Below, piece by piece: positions 63,755 through 64,000 of a stretch of 64,000 nucleotides of DNA. The position numbers and the translations under genes were made by a program. Under the pieces are notes generated by a model. It saw only the letters and a list, made by a program, of their open reading frames with translations, ran no database searches and had not been told where the DNA came from. Numbering within the stretch: position 1 is the stretch's first letter; each line of letters opens with the position of its first letter. This DNA is from Arcticibacterium luteifluviistationis (GTDB taxonomy: Bacteria > Bacteroidota > Bacteroidia > Cytophagales > Spirosomataceae). The DNA lies in contig NZ_CP029480.1 in assembly GCF_003258705.1 (NCBI RefSeq), positions 2,356,001 through 2,420,000 on the forward strand, written 5' to 3'.

Positions 63755-64000
63755 GATTTTGTTCTTTTAAATGGTGGATTATTTTTTCTAGTTGCGTTGC
63801 TCTTGTTTTATGAAACTCTAACTCCTCTATCATAGAAGAATAAGATTCATATGTGCTCTGAAAGTACTCTTCCATAGCCATCCAGTATCCTTTAATGGTG
63901 AGCATCAAGCCTTCCAGAGTGTTTAAGTACCTCTCTATGTTTTCTGCTTTTTGAGTAATTTGAGGAGACCACCGTTCTGGTGGCAGTCTCTCCAAATTCC
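63741..64000 (-). CDS. coiled-coil-prone protein of the mobile element, 5' end outside window
   Basis: An open frame reaching the window edge. About 85 residues are visible, rich in Glu, Lys and Leu with heptad-like character (SSMIEELEFHKTRATQLEKI) suggesting a coiled coil. A TTG at 63995 is a possible start, but the frame continues into the unseen sequence. It overlaps the VapE gene's start. Function unknown. Confidence 0.5.
   Translation of the reverse strand, partial: NLERLPPERWSPQITQKAENIERYLNTLEGLMLTIKGYWMAMEEYFQSTYESYSSMIEELEFHKTRATQLEKIIHHLKEQNHVKK

Overview
The window looks like a chromosomal segment of a low-GC member of the Bacteroidota, probably of the Cytophagales type (inference). 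The signs are a fused LpxC/FabZ protein, a type IX secretion C-terminal domain, the SusD-type tail WPIP...NPGY, a bacillithiol-transferase-like DinB protein, families restricted to this phylum (DUF4105/Lnb, DUF4920, DUF4833, DUF6157), and several -7 boxes fitting the Bacteroidota promoter consensus TAnnTTTG. No rRNA, CRISPR array or complete insertion sequence is seen. There is one tRNA, with anticodon CAT.

Layout. 1-10.2 kb: end of a Sua5-type tRNA modification gene, a large OmpA-family envelope protein, a WbqC-like protein, clpC, an Lnb-like protein, a bacillithiol-transferase-like gene overlapping a tiny FeoB-associated Cys-rich membrane protein, then a queuosine-precursor transporter and a LolD-like ATPase on the minus strand. 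10.3-19.6 kb: sucC, a DUF389/MscS pair, an M48 lipoprotein protease, a tightly overlapping FAH-hydrolase/M23 peptidase/peroxiredoxin operon, and a split transketolase. 19.6-21.4 kb: an ECF sigma factor, a four-repeat membrane protein (likely its regulator) and a Spy/CpxP-like periplasmic protein. 21.5-31.7 kb: small accessory genes (DUF1801, a stand-alone pseudouridine-synthase N-terminal region, VOC, GDPD), a PQQ dehydrogenase with a cytochrome c domain, a Crp-type regulator, YCII and DUF1569 genes, a frameshifted relic, and two exported Gfo/Idh/MocA proteins, one GH109-like.

31.8-41.3 kb is a long minus-strand unit that starts with an HD hydrolase and runs through lpxD, lpxC/fabZ, lpxA, an ABC ATPase, a very large T9SS-exported protein and two small genes; it ends at a bidirectional terminator. 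41.5-49.9 kb holds the tRNA with a duplicated 5' fragment beside it, a cyclase-like/SRPBCC protein, and a four-gene block (acetolactate synthase, malic enzyme, aldehyde dehydrogenase, FMN glutamate-synthase-like) divergent from a tandem-glutaredoxin/thioredoxin-reductase fusion. 51.5-58.3 kb holds an NRDE gene overlapping a possible permuted papain-fold protein, a secreted thioredoxin-like protein, a patatin, and a second ECF sigma operon (sigma, zinc-finger anti-sigma, OB-fold protein, YceI) followed by DUF4833, DinB-like and DUF2721 genes.

From 58.7 kb the sequence is decayed and then mobile: a relic of a DUF1016/YhcG nuclease, a secreted TIM-barrel glycosidase, and a chimeric ORF whose last residues are a SusD C-terminus, suggesting a collapsed polysaccharide utilization locus. 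The edge of an integrated element follows (a membrane-anchored protein, a ribbon-helix-helix-like protein, a 55-residue HTH protein, a VapE-type primase/helicase ATPase), with two unusual inverted-repeat structures. These repeats and the chimeric ORF are the least explained signals in the window.
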